A stretch of DNA of 64,000 nt, taken from Mytilus edulis (lineage: Eukaryota > Mollusca > Bivalvia > Mytilida > Mytilidae). Shown one piece after another: positions 27,401 to 36,401 of the stretch; the stretch's first letter is position 1; each line of letters opens with the position of its first letter. The stretch spans positions 76,807,960-76,871,959 of the forward strand of contig NC_092345.1 of NCBI RefSeq assembly GCF_963676685.1, in the 5' to 3' direction. Made by a program: the position numbers and the translations under genes. Under the pieces are notes generated by a model. The model saw only the letters and a list, made by a program, of their open reading frames with translations. It ran no database searches and was not told where the DNA came from.

Positions 27401-30400
27401 ATGTATCATATGTTCCCTTAGACTCCATGAATTGATTAACTAAGCTGTATATGGCAAAACATTTCGGAATTTTGAGATCTCAATGCTGCTCGTATACTGC
27501 GTACTTTTTTTTATGTATTTGATATTCACTGAAGAGTCTTTTGTAGACAAAATGCCTGGTGTACACAATTATAAGCCTGGTATCATTGATGAGGTTTTTT
27601 TTTCGATTATGTAATTTTTGTTATACATTTTAGGAAAAAAATAGTGAGAACAAACTCATTATTCCCATGATGATTCATACTACAAAATGTTAAGACTCAG
27701 TTAGAAAAAAACCCGTGATGATAAATATATTTGTTTTCTATTAATAGAATACTTACTATGAATAGAGTACAACATATCTACAAAGAGACAATTCATAGCA
27801 TGAGTGTTAAGAAACATTTCAATAACAACGACGATAATAAAAGAAAGTGTAAAAGGAGAACAATGATAACAACATTCTTCATTCGAACAAAAAATAAAAT
27901 TTATATACTTGCTATTATTTGGGACTATGATGATAAACCATAACATATTTTCGCCCCAACGACCGCCTCTTATAATAAGAATTCATTGCAGATAAAGACT
28001 AAAATTGAACGGTCAAGTCCTGTTACTCTGGAATGGTAAATCCTGAATTTGTTAAAAATGAAAGGGGACTTTCTGTTCTGTACCAATATTAACTTTTAAG
28101 TTAGTAGAACTAAGCAAATTGAATCTTGTGGTTAAAGTTAATGCAGGCAATGATACAGCAAACCAGATATTCTCAAAATCAAAAGGGAGTTTTTTTTTAT
28201 CCATTTCAGCAACAGCTAAATGATCCAGGAATGTTGGAGTAAGTAGGCGAATTTTAAAAATTTGTCTTAGCTATGACGTTGAATTCTCCTAACCATTGGA
28301 CGACATACGCTTTTTTTTTTAAATCGATAGTGAGCTTTATTCTATTCACGTAAATATTCCATAATATACATGACAGTAGACTGCAAATAAAATATTTCTT
28401 TCCATGGTCATGTTATAATTAAATAACTTACCAATAACTGACATGCAATTAGCTGAGTAGCAGTCACATGTTCCGTTTTTTGGGAAAGGACCACAAATCT
28501 TCGAATTCTGTTGAAAAGAACAAATGTGTGTCATAACATTAGTATAATGTGCCATTAACCCATATTATATAAAAAAGAAGATGTGGTATGATTGCCAATG
28601 AGACAACTGTCCTAGATTATTTCAACAGTAAAAATCACGAACAATCAACACTATTTCTATTTTGGTCTGAATTTTTAGTACTGGTTAGTTATCGTGATTT
28701 TATTCATAATCATATTTGCAAGTTTTTTTCCGTTTTCTAGTACATTGAAGCGTTTTATTTTCTCTTAGAGTAATATAGTATATGTTGATTTGACTTCTGA
28801 AATAATTTTTAGGTCAATAAATTTGTCATTCTTCCCTAAAAAGCTTTCCTTTCACGCTCGTTTAAATGTTTGGTTCGTACTTAAGCAACATAAGACCAAC
28901 CTTTTGAACATCTACGCACGAACCGGAGACAGGAACATTATTCTTGACATACACTTGACATACCTATTGAAAAGAAGAGAACTTTTATAAATCGCTAATC
29001 TGTTACCTATTTTGAAGTGAAAACCCTCAAAGATAAACGAATCACGTTTTACGGCTTACAATTCGAGTAAGTCACGCATATTTTGATGTTTTGTGGTATA
29101 ATTTTTTATATAGGCTAACACCACTTTGTTTGGTGTATATCTTAAAAACGAAGTTGATGACCTTAGTAATTGGATCATTGATTGTATGACAAATGATTGT
29201 TTCAATAATATACAAAACACTAGGACTTATTGTCTGAAAATCTTCTTTTTAGTCAAATTTCAAATTCATCCTGAAGCGCACAAAAAGTTATAAAATGTCT
29301 GATGTTAAGGTTTGACATCGGAACAGGACATATGACGTCAATGGCGTCATATATGTATGTGCAAAAGACTGGATCAACTATTTCCACAGACGATTCAGTC
29401 AGTTGTATTAAATCAAGATAACAATATAATAAATCGAGAAAAATTGTGGCGATAGAATAAATCGAGATAACGCTTTATTTTTTTATTGTCGTGTCCTCTG
29501 ATGAGCTCTGTTGAAAAGAAACATTAATAACCGAAAAAGATATACTTGCTTTAGGAGTCGTGCAATTTGATCCAAAGCATGAAAAAACTTCAGTAATCTG
29601 GAAACTTGCTGCGTTGTAAGATAAATGGTACAATGAATCAATAAACAAATAGATATCATAAATTTGCATTACTTTTATGTTTTGTTCATATTTTTTCTGT
29701 CACACATTATTTTGTGATATGTCTGAAATATCGAGGTTTCTCGATAACTGACTGGTTTTTCTGCGTTGCAAGATAAATGATACAATAAATCAGTTATATA
29801 CAAGAAAGTATATACATAGTTTCCATAACTTATTATAAATTCCATTTCAGCATTTTTAAAGAAAACATGAAAATGTGATACATCTGTAATATCGAGTTTT
29901 TTTTCTCGAAAAACTGTCTGTTCTTCCTTTACATAGTTATTTTATGGTACACGAGCCGTAGTTAGAAGTTTGTATATTCTCCATCCTGAAAGATGAATGT
30001 GTTTACGACTATGCATTGAAAAAAAACCCCAAATATACGAAAATATATCATGCATATACATTTCTAGCTTTGGAATCGATTTGATATTGGCATTGTGGAC
30101 GCAATACGATATTCTATAAACTATGATCGTTCAAATGACCCCAAAACAAGCACTTTGATCAAGTAATATGTTATACCGTCACGTCTGAAAACAGACATGA
30201 CGAGATTTTTAAATTGCCTTCAATAATCATTATATAAATCGAACTTATAAAGTTTTATATATATTAAAGTAATCTACTTACCTTTGAACTCATTGCATAA
30301 GTTACAGGTCACTGGACAATTCTGTATAGCAAATGTTTTTGTTTTCTCATCACTCGAGTTACACATCAAGTTCTGATACAGAGGACAATTGGTGTCTTGA

Positions 30401-33400
30401 TCAACACATTGAGGACTTGTACTGCTGCCTATATTTATATATTATATATTTAACTTGCGACTGTTTTAATTGTATTCATATGTTTTTTTTTTTATATCCG
30501 ACGCAAGGCTTATCATAACATGATATGCATTAAATTTCGTCATGCCGGGGTTCTTTATAACTTACTTTATGGTATGGTTTGGTCACTTGTGGATAAATGT
30601 GTCATTTGTATTTATACTACATGTATTTTTATAATCTATGCTACTCATTATATATTAAACTAAGCTTGGCTCAATGCTTAAAGCCGTACAGTGACATCCA
30701 ATGTCACTTGATCCCTGGTGGAGAGTTGTCTCATAGACTTTCATAACTTTCTTTATGTATTTTCATAGATCTGGTATCGCTGATCAGTTTTAATTGATAG
30801 CTAGTTTTTACCTTATCCAATATGGTTTTGGGATTAAAAGGGAAAAAACATGGGAATTAGCAACAAAAATCGTCAATTAATGTCAATGATTTTTTAAGAA
30901 GTCATCTTATAGTTTTGATGCAAACAGGAAGAAGCTATTTCTTTACATTCTGAGCATTTGTGATAATATCCCTCATGAGTATGAACCTTGACTCTACTAA
31001 TATACATGTTCCAGACCATATGAGTATTTGGACCGTACGCGTACGGTCCGGACCGTATACGTATACTCATACGGTCCGACCATACGCGTACGGTCGGACC
31101 GTATAAGTATACGCGTACGGTCCAGTACGATCTGACAATACATGTTATTGGATCATATGGGTAAAATTGAAACAATCTTTATTTTTAGTTTTACAAATTG
31201 TTATTGATAATTTGTTACAATGAGATAGATAAAATGAACAAACGAACAATTGAAATTAGGTATTTGTTTAATTGTATATATGAATCCTATTTTGGTACTC
31301 TCGCCCAAGGTGACACAATTCAAGTAACGTAATATTTTTAGCAATTTCATGTATGCAGTTCATGCATGTTCTTTTGCATTTTTTTTTTTTGGTAAAGTTG
31401 CTAAATATTTTAAAACAATTGAACTGCCACTTTATGTTTACTTCCGATATCTTCAATTTCAGCGTTCATAATACAATTAATGTACTACTGATCGACATGC
31501 TTAATACAAGAGATTAGCATATTTAATTAGCGTGAATTAAAAACAAGTTTGAATATAAAGTTTTAGTTTCAATTACAATTGAACTTTTTTATATTAATTT
31601 GATAGTTAAGTTATGTTGATCTGCTAAATGCATTTGTATCTAATAAACTTGACCAACTTTTTAATAATAGTCCGACCGTACGCGTACGGTCCGACCGTAT
31701 GAGTATTTTGAAAAAGTACGCATACGGTCCAGACCGTACTCGTACGGTCCAAATACTCATACGGTCTGGAACATACATACACACTATTTTGGACTATATT
31801 TGCTATATTTAATTATTGCCTGAGCTCGACAATTTGTGTTCCTTTAAAGAACAGAAGACCTTGCAATAGAGTTGTAAAATAAGTTAATTTTATGTTTGTT
31901 AAGAACTCAAATTAAAAATAGGACTGAAGCCGCGTTACAAAGAGCCTTTTTATAACCTCGAAAATAAATTGAACCACATCTGTGAAAATGTCTCAGATTA
32001 GAAACGAGCCATTATACATATCGATGTTTACGATATAGACAGAGGAATAAAAGAAAAGGTTAACATTGAAGCCCATCGTGGCCCATTTATGCCCCTGTCA
32101 GTTTTTTGTCTGTCTGTTACAGCTTTCAAGATATAAGACAATTACTGCATTTTATTCTCAAATTCTATTTTTGCCAACGTGGTCAGATTTCTTTTCTATT
32201 TGAAAAATACACAAACTTAATATTAGGTTTCCTATGAATCATTCACAAAAATTTTGAAAGGAATTCGATTTAGAAGTTTTCGAAGAGAACATCTTTGAAA
32301 AAAGGGGCAAAAGATACAAAAGGTACAGCCAAAATCACAGATCGAAAACATCATCTTTATAGCGGAATGTAAAATTAAAGGATATTTCTATCTTCTAATT
32401 TTCATCCTAAGTAGTTCCTGTATGAAGTCAGCCTCATGATAATAAAGGAACCAGTCGACAAGAAGAGGGGCACAATTGGTTTCCATGGGAATGTAGCTAG
32501 TTTGTTGAAGAATGCGTCCTTCAAACATAAAAAATATGTTGTCAATTTAGAAATCAAGCATCGTGATAATATCAGTTTCAGAGATTTTGTTCGTTTGAAT
32601 CAGAGTGATTTTCTACAAAGAAAGATTTATCCCTCCCTAAGACAAGATACTTGCATCTACTTTGACCTTTTTTTGTTATGAAACAATTCAATACCAACTT
32701 TTTAAATTGTGTTTTAGTTTGGAATGGGGAATTATTGTGTAACGTGTTGAAAAGTCAAATGTTTTAATACTTTTGCAAGATGAAAGAGTCAAAGATTGTA
32801 TGTACACTACAAGATCTTTGGAATTTTTTAGTATTCACATCTGATTCATGTTTTAGTATTCACATCTGATTCATGTTTTAGTATCCACACCTGATGTTAT
32901 ATTTGTTATTCTCATCAGATTTTGTCTAATGCTTAGTTCGTTTCTGTGTGTGTTACATTTTGATGTTGTGTTTCTGTTTTGTCATTGTTCTCCTCTTATA
33001 TTTGATGCGTTTCCCTCAGTTTTGAATGGTAACCCGGATTTGTTTTGTTCTATCGATTTATGAGTTTCGAACAGCGGTGTACTACTGTTGCCTTTATTTA
33101 TTCATGCCACCTCTACAATAGGCAGTTTCACAAAAATTTGAAGCCCATCTTTGATTGCTGTTAAAATAGATGTTAATAATTTAGAAAGAGGTTTCGTGGA
33201 GCACTTTGAGGACCAAGACGTGTTTGTAATTGAAAATTTTAGTTGCAACTGGTTTAGTATAGGTATAAGAAATAATTGGTACAAGGCTGATCTGAAGTAA
33301 ATAATAAGGAGGTGTTTTCGATTGAATTCAATTATGATGAAGGATATTGCCCAAGTTCACGCTACGAAACCTTTGTTGGCAAAGGAAAATTTAAGAAAAG

Positions 33401-36395
33401 AAGTTTCTCTTTTTTATCCTTTCCAATGCGAGCATGGTTTTAAAAATCTGTGACTTGCAATATCCGAAATGGTAACTGTAAGTTTGTATTGGTTTGAAAG
33501 TAACAGTGGTTTTCAAGCACAAATTGAACAGAGAATGAATTTTTGAAAGGGGTTATGAATAAAATTTCGTGCGTTATGACGGCTTCTGTATAAATGGCAT
33601 CAAGTCATTTATAGACACATCATGCAAAGTAGGTGATGTATAATGATGATGACCATGACTGAGTCTACGTCGAGGAGTAGAGTTGAAAATATACATTCAC
33701 CGAGCTAAATGAAGGACTAGATAGAATACCTATATACTATCAATTCTGTCATTGCAAACATATAGTGTCGCAGTTCCCAATTGTCGAATCCAGTAGTCCT
33801 CTTTTTGTCTACGGAGAGACGTTGCAAGATGAGGATTGTTGGTACTGTGGTATATCTTTTCCATAATGCGAACGTTCATAAAGACGATGGATAGATCAGG
33901 CTGATTAAAATGCTTGTAAAGAATGTCGCTTGCGTTAAGGTGATTGTCTAATCTATGGCACCACCTACGTTTGTTTAGCCTTCCTTTCAAAAAGTTTACA
34001 ACGACAATGACGTACGGCATGTGATGACAATAGTTCATAGGGCATTGTAGTGGAAATGAGTTAATAACAGAAATAATACGTATAGCTTCAATGAAGAATT
34101 GCTTGTATGTTGACCAACATCTAGAAACACACAATGAAGGGTCGGTAGACAACTATAATTTATGAAAAAAGAGACGATTATATTTTTCTCATCGTCAACT
34201 TTTCCTTTACTGTGGCATCAAAAATATTTAGCAGCTCCTGCATATGGATAATTTATCTAAGCTAATACTATATATCGGGTTTTATACATGTATATGATGA
34301 TAGAGCATTTTTTGTTTTTACAAAAATACTTTTTTTTTTATCACGGGTTCCTAATTTGTTGTTCCTTTGGATATTTTGCAGATGTCTTCATGTTTTTATT
34401 GACCATAACGGAATATCTGTGCCACATATATTTCACTTATCGTAACTTCAAACCCGTTCTGGTTTCTTCGAATGTGACACCATCGAATAAGATTTATCTA
34501 CAATTTTAATTTGCCATGAGCAACACTATAAGTGCCACTATTGAAGTTGATAAACGGAGCATCTTACATTGGACGATATTGTATAGTTGTGTCTACAGGA
34601 TTTTTTGTGTAGTGTGTTTTAGACTATAATTGTTAGTATTTTTATTGTATTTGGTTTTCTCTAGAAAAAGTGCAAAACAGATATGGATAAAATGTACGTA
34701 GCACTTTTTCGATTTGAGTCTTAATATTAGTTCAATATCATATATTTAGATATTTATCTACCGCATGTTAGAGTGAACTTACTGTTAGTTGATTCTTTGA
34801 TAAGTGTCACTGAAAAGCGAAACAAAAATTTAATTAAGATAAATGTTTTAAAAAAGTTCCTTTCGACAGCCAATGCATCATAAATTATTTCAACTAAACA
34901 GTTTTCAAAAGTCGCCTTAATTAAAAAAAAGAGAGAGAAAAGATACCAGAAGACAGTCATACATCGAAACTAAACTGACAACGCCATTGTTAAAAATGAA
35001 AAAAAAACCCAAACAAACAGACAAATAATAGAACACATCAGACAACATAGAAAACGAAAGACTGAGCAACACGAACCCCACCAAAAACTGGGGATGATCT
35101 CAGGTGATCCGAAGGGTAAGCAGATCTTGTCCCACACGTGGCACCCGTTGATAGTCGAGATTCACGATGATAGTAAACATGCACATTTAAAGTAAAAATA
35201 TGGTATATTAGTATATAAATGGTACAAATAAGTGATATATATAAAAAAAAATCTGAGATTTATGATAAGGGTGAGGGACTATGGGGGGCTCATAACAGGA
35301 TCCTGTCCTCAAGCACCTATGGTTACAAGGATATTTCGAAAATAACAACTTGTAAATAAAGGCTACAAAGTAAAAATATTGTAAAATTGCAGTCAAATGT
35401 GTGCAATTGAAGATAAACATCGTGTTTGTTTTATGGGGATTCAGGTTATAACACAATGTTCACTGCTGTACCCTTATTTTTGACATTTTTACCTATTAGG
35501 TCTGTCTGTTTTTGTCACACATTCTTGTCAAAACAACGGAATTTTATGCGACTGTCATACAATTGAGAGGTTAAGATAGCTATAAAACCAGGTTTAATCC
35601 ACAATTACCAAGTCAGGAATATGATATGTGTTTGAGCTTTTGATTTTGTCATTGATAAGAGACTTTCCGTTTTTTAATTGTCGTGTGAGTTCGATACTTT
35701 TGCTATTTGACTTTGTGTTCTAGTTTGTCCAGCTATGAAATATGTGCAAACACAATGTTTACCCAATTGTTATTGTTCTGTGCCTTAGAATCATAAACTG
35801 GTTTGGCACAATATATCTAGAAGTAAATACAGATGCACTGTATCTGTAATACGGTCAACAACAATCGTGTTGTATCAGCCATCCGTGATGAGATCGATAT
35901 AAGTCACGGTTGCAAAGGCTTTATCACAACTTTAATCTGTATGACGTCACGTCACCAATATAATCCCAAGAGCACCCGTGTCTCGGGTTGATACGGATAT
36001 GATATATATAAAAAAAGATGTATGATATTCTCTGTATGTATTGTATTCAAGCGCCTAGTAAGTCTCTTGTCAAATTATGTAAATATGTATATAAAAAAAA
36101 CCTGCCTGGAGTATGATATCTCATATAGTTTAAAAACTTTACATTTCACATAGTATTTTACCCGTGTTCTATACTCTTCTGAGTATATGTTGTGAATTTC
36201 CCATTGTATGTTTATGTTTTTGCAATAAAGATAATTTTTTCAAAACATGTGTCTTGTGTGAAACAATATGATTAATCTAGCATAGTGGGTCCTCCATAAC
36301 TATCTCATATACGTAGCTAAGTTTAATTTATACTTACCAATCACTACAGAAAAAATAAACCATATTTGAATTGTACACATCTGTAGGTCAACCAT
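12299..36395 (-). CDS. Gene A: secreted multi-ShKT, mucin-like protein (11 coding exons)
   Basis: Predicted 466-residue secreted protein. Exons on the minus strand: 36395-36338, 34809-34783, 30428-30282, 29608-29550, 28507-28432, 26006-25854, 23183-23119, 19052-18977, 14681-14196, 13505-13401, 12447-12299. Phases match at every junction and lengths total 1401 nt. Domain order: signal peptide (about 1-25), ShKT (about 29-78), unnamed six-cysteine module (about 78-123), ShKT (123-174), second six-cysteine module (174-221), Thr/Ser-rich segment (221-383), ShKT (383-418), ShKT (419-466). ShKT is a 35-40 residue, three-disulfide fold found in many non-toxic extracellular proteins of cnidarians, nematodes and molluscs. 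The layout recalls nematode surface mucins with six-cysteine ShKT domains, so a mucus, cuticle or shell-matrix role is possible but inferred. Nothing supports calling it a toxin. Weakest points: the 27-nt exon and the GC donor. Confidence 0.75.
13401..13505 (-). CDS. Gene A exon 10: ShKT domain
   Basis: 105 nt, phase 1-1. The acceptor TTTGCTTTGTTTCAG and donor T|GTAAGT are both strong. Five ShKT cysteines lie in the exon (C-x6-C-x8-C-x8-C-x3-C). The sixth is split: T at the end of this exon joins GT of exon 11 to make TGT. Confidence 0.8.
14196..14681 (-). CDS. Gene A exon 9: Thr/Ser-rich mucin-like segment
   Basis: 486 nt (162 codons), phase 1-1, bounded by CATTTTCTTTTTTCACACAAG and CCAAG|GTATAA. 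Very rich in Thr, Ser and Pro with imperfectly repeated TTPTTTHES and TTTPTTT units, typical of an O-glycosylated stalk. No cysteines. The plus strand is also open for 139 codons, which is a by-product of the repeated ACA/ACN codons. Confidence 0.85.
15016..15168. repeat. Large hairpin in Gene A intron
   Basis: The arms run from TGTAACTATGCAATAGATC on the left to GATCTATTGCACTGTTACA on the right, with the centre near 15092. They include the inverted pair CATTGTTCTATTGCCC and GGGCAATAGAACAATG. The arms are about 70 bp each with a few mismatches. Confidence 0.85.
15518..17114. mobile_element. Foldback element with satellite-like arms and 9-bp target duplication
   Basis: Direct repeats GTAATAATC lie immediately outside (15509-15517 and 17115-17123). 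Inside are inverted ends carrying GAAGCGTATTAG, then AAAATAAAATTGGCAGTGAA. These are followed by arms (15570-15860 and 16640-17080) made of degenerate ~20-bp repeats around TCGAAATTTTGAC and AAAAGTCGAAATTT, mirrored between arms. The ~780-bp interior has no recognised transposase. A 9-bp target duplication with long inverted ends is typical of Mutator-like (MULE) foldbacks; that class assignment is an inference. Confidence 0.8.
17124..18976. other. Gene A intron, nothing recognised
   Basis: AT-rich intron sequence between the foldback element and exon 8. Short frames only. Confidence 0.45.
18977..19052 (-). CDS. Gene A exon 8: second half of six-cysteine module 2
   Basis: 76 nt, enters in phase 0 and leaves in phase 1. 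Acceptor CTATTTATTTGTAG, donor ATAA|GTAAGT. The encoded segment has the pattern I-C-x3-P-x-N-G-x-C-D-C-x-S-x2-C-M-S, shared with exon 5 of the same length and phase. No named domain is recognised. Confidence 0.75.
20091..20735 (+). repeat. 30-bp minisatellite inside Penelope-like remnant
   Basis: About 21 copies of a 30-bp unit resembling GAGAACCAATACAGAAGCGC followed by CTACTATTGG. Because 30 is a multiple of three, one frame reads a decapeptide repeat (GEPIQKRLLL) and the reverse strand another (VLPIEGAS-type). The array sits directly against the Penelope-like coding remnant at 20736. Confidence 0.9.
20736..22240 (+). pseudogene. Decayed Penelope-like reverse transcriptase and 3' tail
   Basis: Frame-shifting translation gives pieces of a familiar bivalve Penelope-like RT in order: a LTKEEMLDNHRSV-like block (20780-20830), PSLYG-PKLHKCPYK-like (20860-20900), the I-P-M-G-T region (21330-21350), an FRYVDVLSLN-like version of the YxDD box (21465-21490), IYPIELEIKD (21515-21545), LEIDNEGR and FPIVNF-type blocks (to 21690), and AYGVYISQL (21705-21730). 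Many stops and indels make it non-functional. A ~230-bp 3' tail (TGGGGTTCGTGTTGCTTAGT onward) follows at 22010-22240. It lies in a Gene A intron. Confidence 0.75.
22785..23098. repeat. Dispersed repeat, copy 2
   Basis: Same order of blocks as 6235-6475, slightly longer in the middle. It ends just before Gene A exon 7. Confidence 0.8.
23119..23183 (-). CDS. Gene A exon 7: first half of six-cysteine module 2
   Basis: 65 nt, phase 1 to 0. Acceptor TTTTCTATCATCTTTTAG, donor CAACAA|GTATGT. It encodes a short S-C-F-x3-C-T-T-P stretch that pairs with exon 8. It aligns residue for residue with exon 4. Confidence 0.7.
23190..24289. other. Gene A intron, diverged direct repeat only
   Basis: Two ~190-bp diverged direct copies sit at about 23480-23660 and 23875-24040. 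They share the ATATTCAAC/TTTATAACTAATATAG block, the CAGGCCCTTTTGTTTTCC-like block and AATTAATATT. Nothing coding was recognised. Confidence 0.5.
24290..25428. mobile_element. Foldback element with CTAAAGTGCGATGG arms
   Basis: The left arm (24299-24405) holds five copies of a ~17-22 bp unit CGCTAAAGTGCGATGGT. The right arm (25293-25416) holds the inverted copies ACCATCGCACTTTAGCG. The ends are GACTCTAAAGTGCGATGG and its complement, each continuing into a (TA)n run. The ~890-bp interior is AT-rich with no recognised gene. Confidence 0.8.
25854..26006 (-). CDS. Gene A exon 6: ShKT domain
   Basis: 153 nt, phase 1-1. Acceptor CTTTTCTTTTTACAAG, donor TTCAG|GTATGG. It encodes a full ShKT pattern, C-x6-C-x7-C-x14-C-x3-C-x2-C, with the longer C3-C4 spacing also seen in exon 3. 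Confidence 0.85.
26007..28431. other. Gene A intron, nothing recognised
   Basis: 2.4 kb of AT-rich intron. Open frames on both strands near 27701-27946 lack domains and splice signals. Confidence 0.45.
28432..28507 (-). CDS. Gene A exon 5: second half of six-cysteine module 1
   Basis: 76 nt, phase 0 to 1, acceptor TTGTTCTTTTCAACAG, donor ATTG|GTAAGT. Pattern I-C-x3-P-x-N-G-x-C-D-C-x-S-x2-C-M-S as in exon 8. Reading it in either other phase meets a stop or loses the cysteines, which fixes its entry phase at 0. Confidence 0.75.
29550..29608 (-). CDS. Gene A exon 4: first half of six-cysteine module 1, GC donor
   Basis: 59 nt. Acceptor ATTTATCTTACAACGCAG, phase 1 entry. It encodes S-C-F-x3-C-T-T-P, as in exon 7. 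If it ended at the nearby GT (29545) it would leave in phase 1 and break the frame at exon 5. Ending one codon earlier at CCTAAA|GCAAGT gives a phase 0 exit, a perfect GC-AG donor consensus and alignment with exon 7. Confidence 0.65.
29609..30281. other. Gene A intron with local duplications
   Basis: The block GCGTTGTAAGATAAATGGTA (29611) recurs diverged at 29763-29790. The TATCGAGGTTTCTCGATAACTG block (29730) recurs at about 29890. Nothing coding. Confidence 0.45.
30282..30428 (-). CDS. Gene A exon 3: first ShKT domain
   Basis: 147 nt, phase 1-1. Donor CAAAG|GTAAGT is strong. The acceptor (ATATAAATATAG) has a weak pyrimidine tract. Encodes C-x6-C-x7-C-x14-C-x3-C-x2-C, the same spacing as exon 6. 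Confidence 0.8.
31005..31776. mobile_element. MITE-like element with palindromic terminal arms
   Basis: The left arm (31005-31146) and right arm (31672-31776) are inverted copies. Each is built of overlapping palindromes of the type GACCGTACGCGTACGGTC and of TGAGTATTTGGACCGTACG. The ends read TGTTCCAGACC and its complement. The ~525-bp interior is AT-rich and non-coding. A solo arm is at 7120-7215. Target duplication is not clear. Confidence 0.75.
32000..32699. other. Gene A intron, one unassigned open frame
   Basis: An 81-codon frame on the plus strand (32436-32681) has no domain I recognise and no splice signals. Not called as a gene. Confidence 0.35.
32700..34150 (-). pseudogene. Decayed Penelope-like element, GIY-YIG part upstream of RT part
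   Basis: Minus strand. 34150-33730 translates to an open segment with an H-R-L-D-N-H stretch and then R-R-Q-K-E-D-Y-W-I-R-Q-L-G-T, resembling the second half of a GIY-YIG nuclease. Downstream, 33290-33109 gives the SSKCSTKPLSKLLTSIL block, and 32895-32740 the region around NQMWILKNSKDLL of the reverse transcriptase. The nuclease part therefore precedes the RT, as in the permuted (N-terminal GIY-YIG) Penelope-like clade. Stops, indels and a nested insertion at 32895-33108 make it inactive. Confidence 0.7.
32895..33108 (+). mobile_element. Retroelement 3' tail nested in the Penelope-like remnant
   Basis: The plus-strand segment from about TTATATTTGTTATTCTCATC to TGCCTTTATTTATTCATGCC interrupts the minus-strand RT reading between its GRGG-like and NQMW-like codons. 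It includes CGATTTATGAGTTTCGAACA and GTGTACTACTGTTGCC, a tail I recall at the 3' end of mussel retroelements. A 25-bp unit (TTAGTATTCACATCTGATTC) is repeated about 2.5 times just to its left. Confidence 0.55.
34783..34809 (-). CDS. Gene A exon 2: 27-nt micro-exon
   Basis: Nine codons, phase 1-1. Acceptor GTTTCGCTTTTCAG, donor CTAACA|GTAAGT. It extends the hydrophobic signal peptide core (reading V-T-L-I-K-E-S-T-N across the junction). Because it is symmetric the frame would survive without it, so inclusion rests on the two strong splice sites. Confidence 0.55.
34925..35140 (-). repeat. Penelope-like 3' tail copy
   Basis: Reverse complement of the tail at 22010-22240 (GAGCAACACGAACCCCACCA and the AACAAACAGACAAATAATAG block). 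Diverged copies are at 49110-49310 and 48560-48800 on the same strand. Confidence 0.7.
35180..36337. other. Gene A first intron, repeat remnants only
   Basis: 35460-35710 is a plus-strand copy of the dispersed repeat found reversed at 48735-49010 and 50540-50750 (AAGTCAGGAATATGA and GGTCTGTCTGTTTTTGTC blocks). Otherwise nothing is recognised. Confidence 0.5.
36338..36395 (-). CDS. Gene A exon 1: start codon and signal peptide
   Basis: ATG at 36395-36393. 58 nt leaving in phase 1 at GATTG|GTAAGT. The encoded 19 residues carry a hydrophobic core (IQIWFIFSVVI), with no basic residue before it. The start is the first ATG after the predicted TATA box, with an A at -3. Confidence 0.75.
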
Positions 36396-36401
36396 TATGT
36401 A

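Noticed and set aside
29546..29608. Exon 4 ending at the GT at 29545
   Set aside because: It leaves in phase 1, and exon 5 read in that phase meets a stop. The GC donor one codon earlier fits all phases.
12299..36395. Calling Gene A a toxin because of ShKT domains
   Set aside because: ShKT domains occur in many non-toxic secreted proteins. The multi-domain layout with a mucin stalk does not resemble a small secreted toxin.
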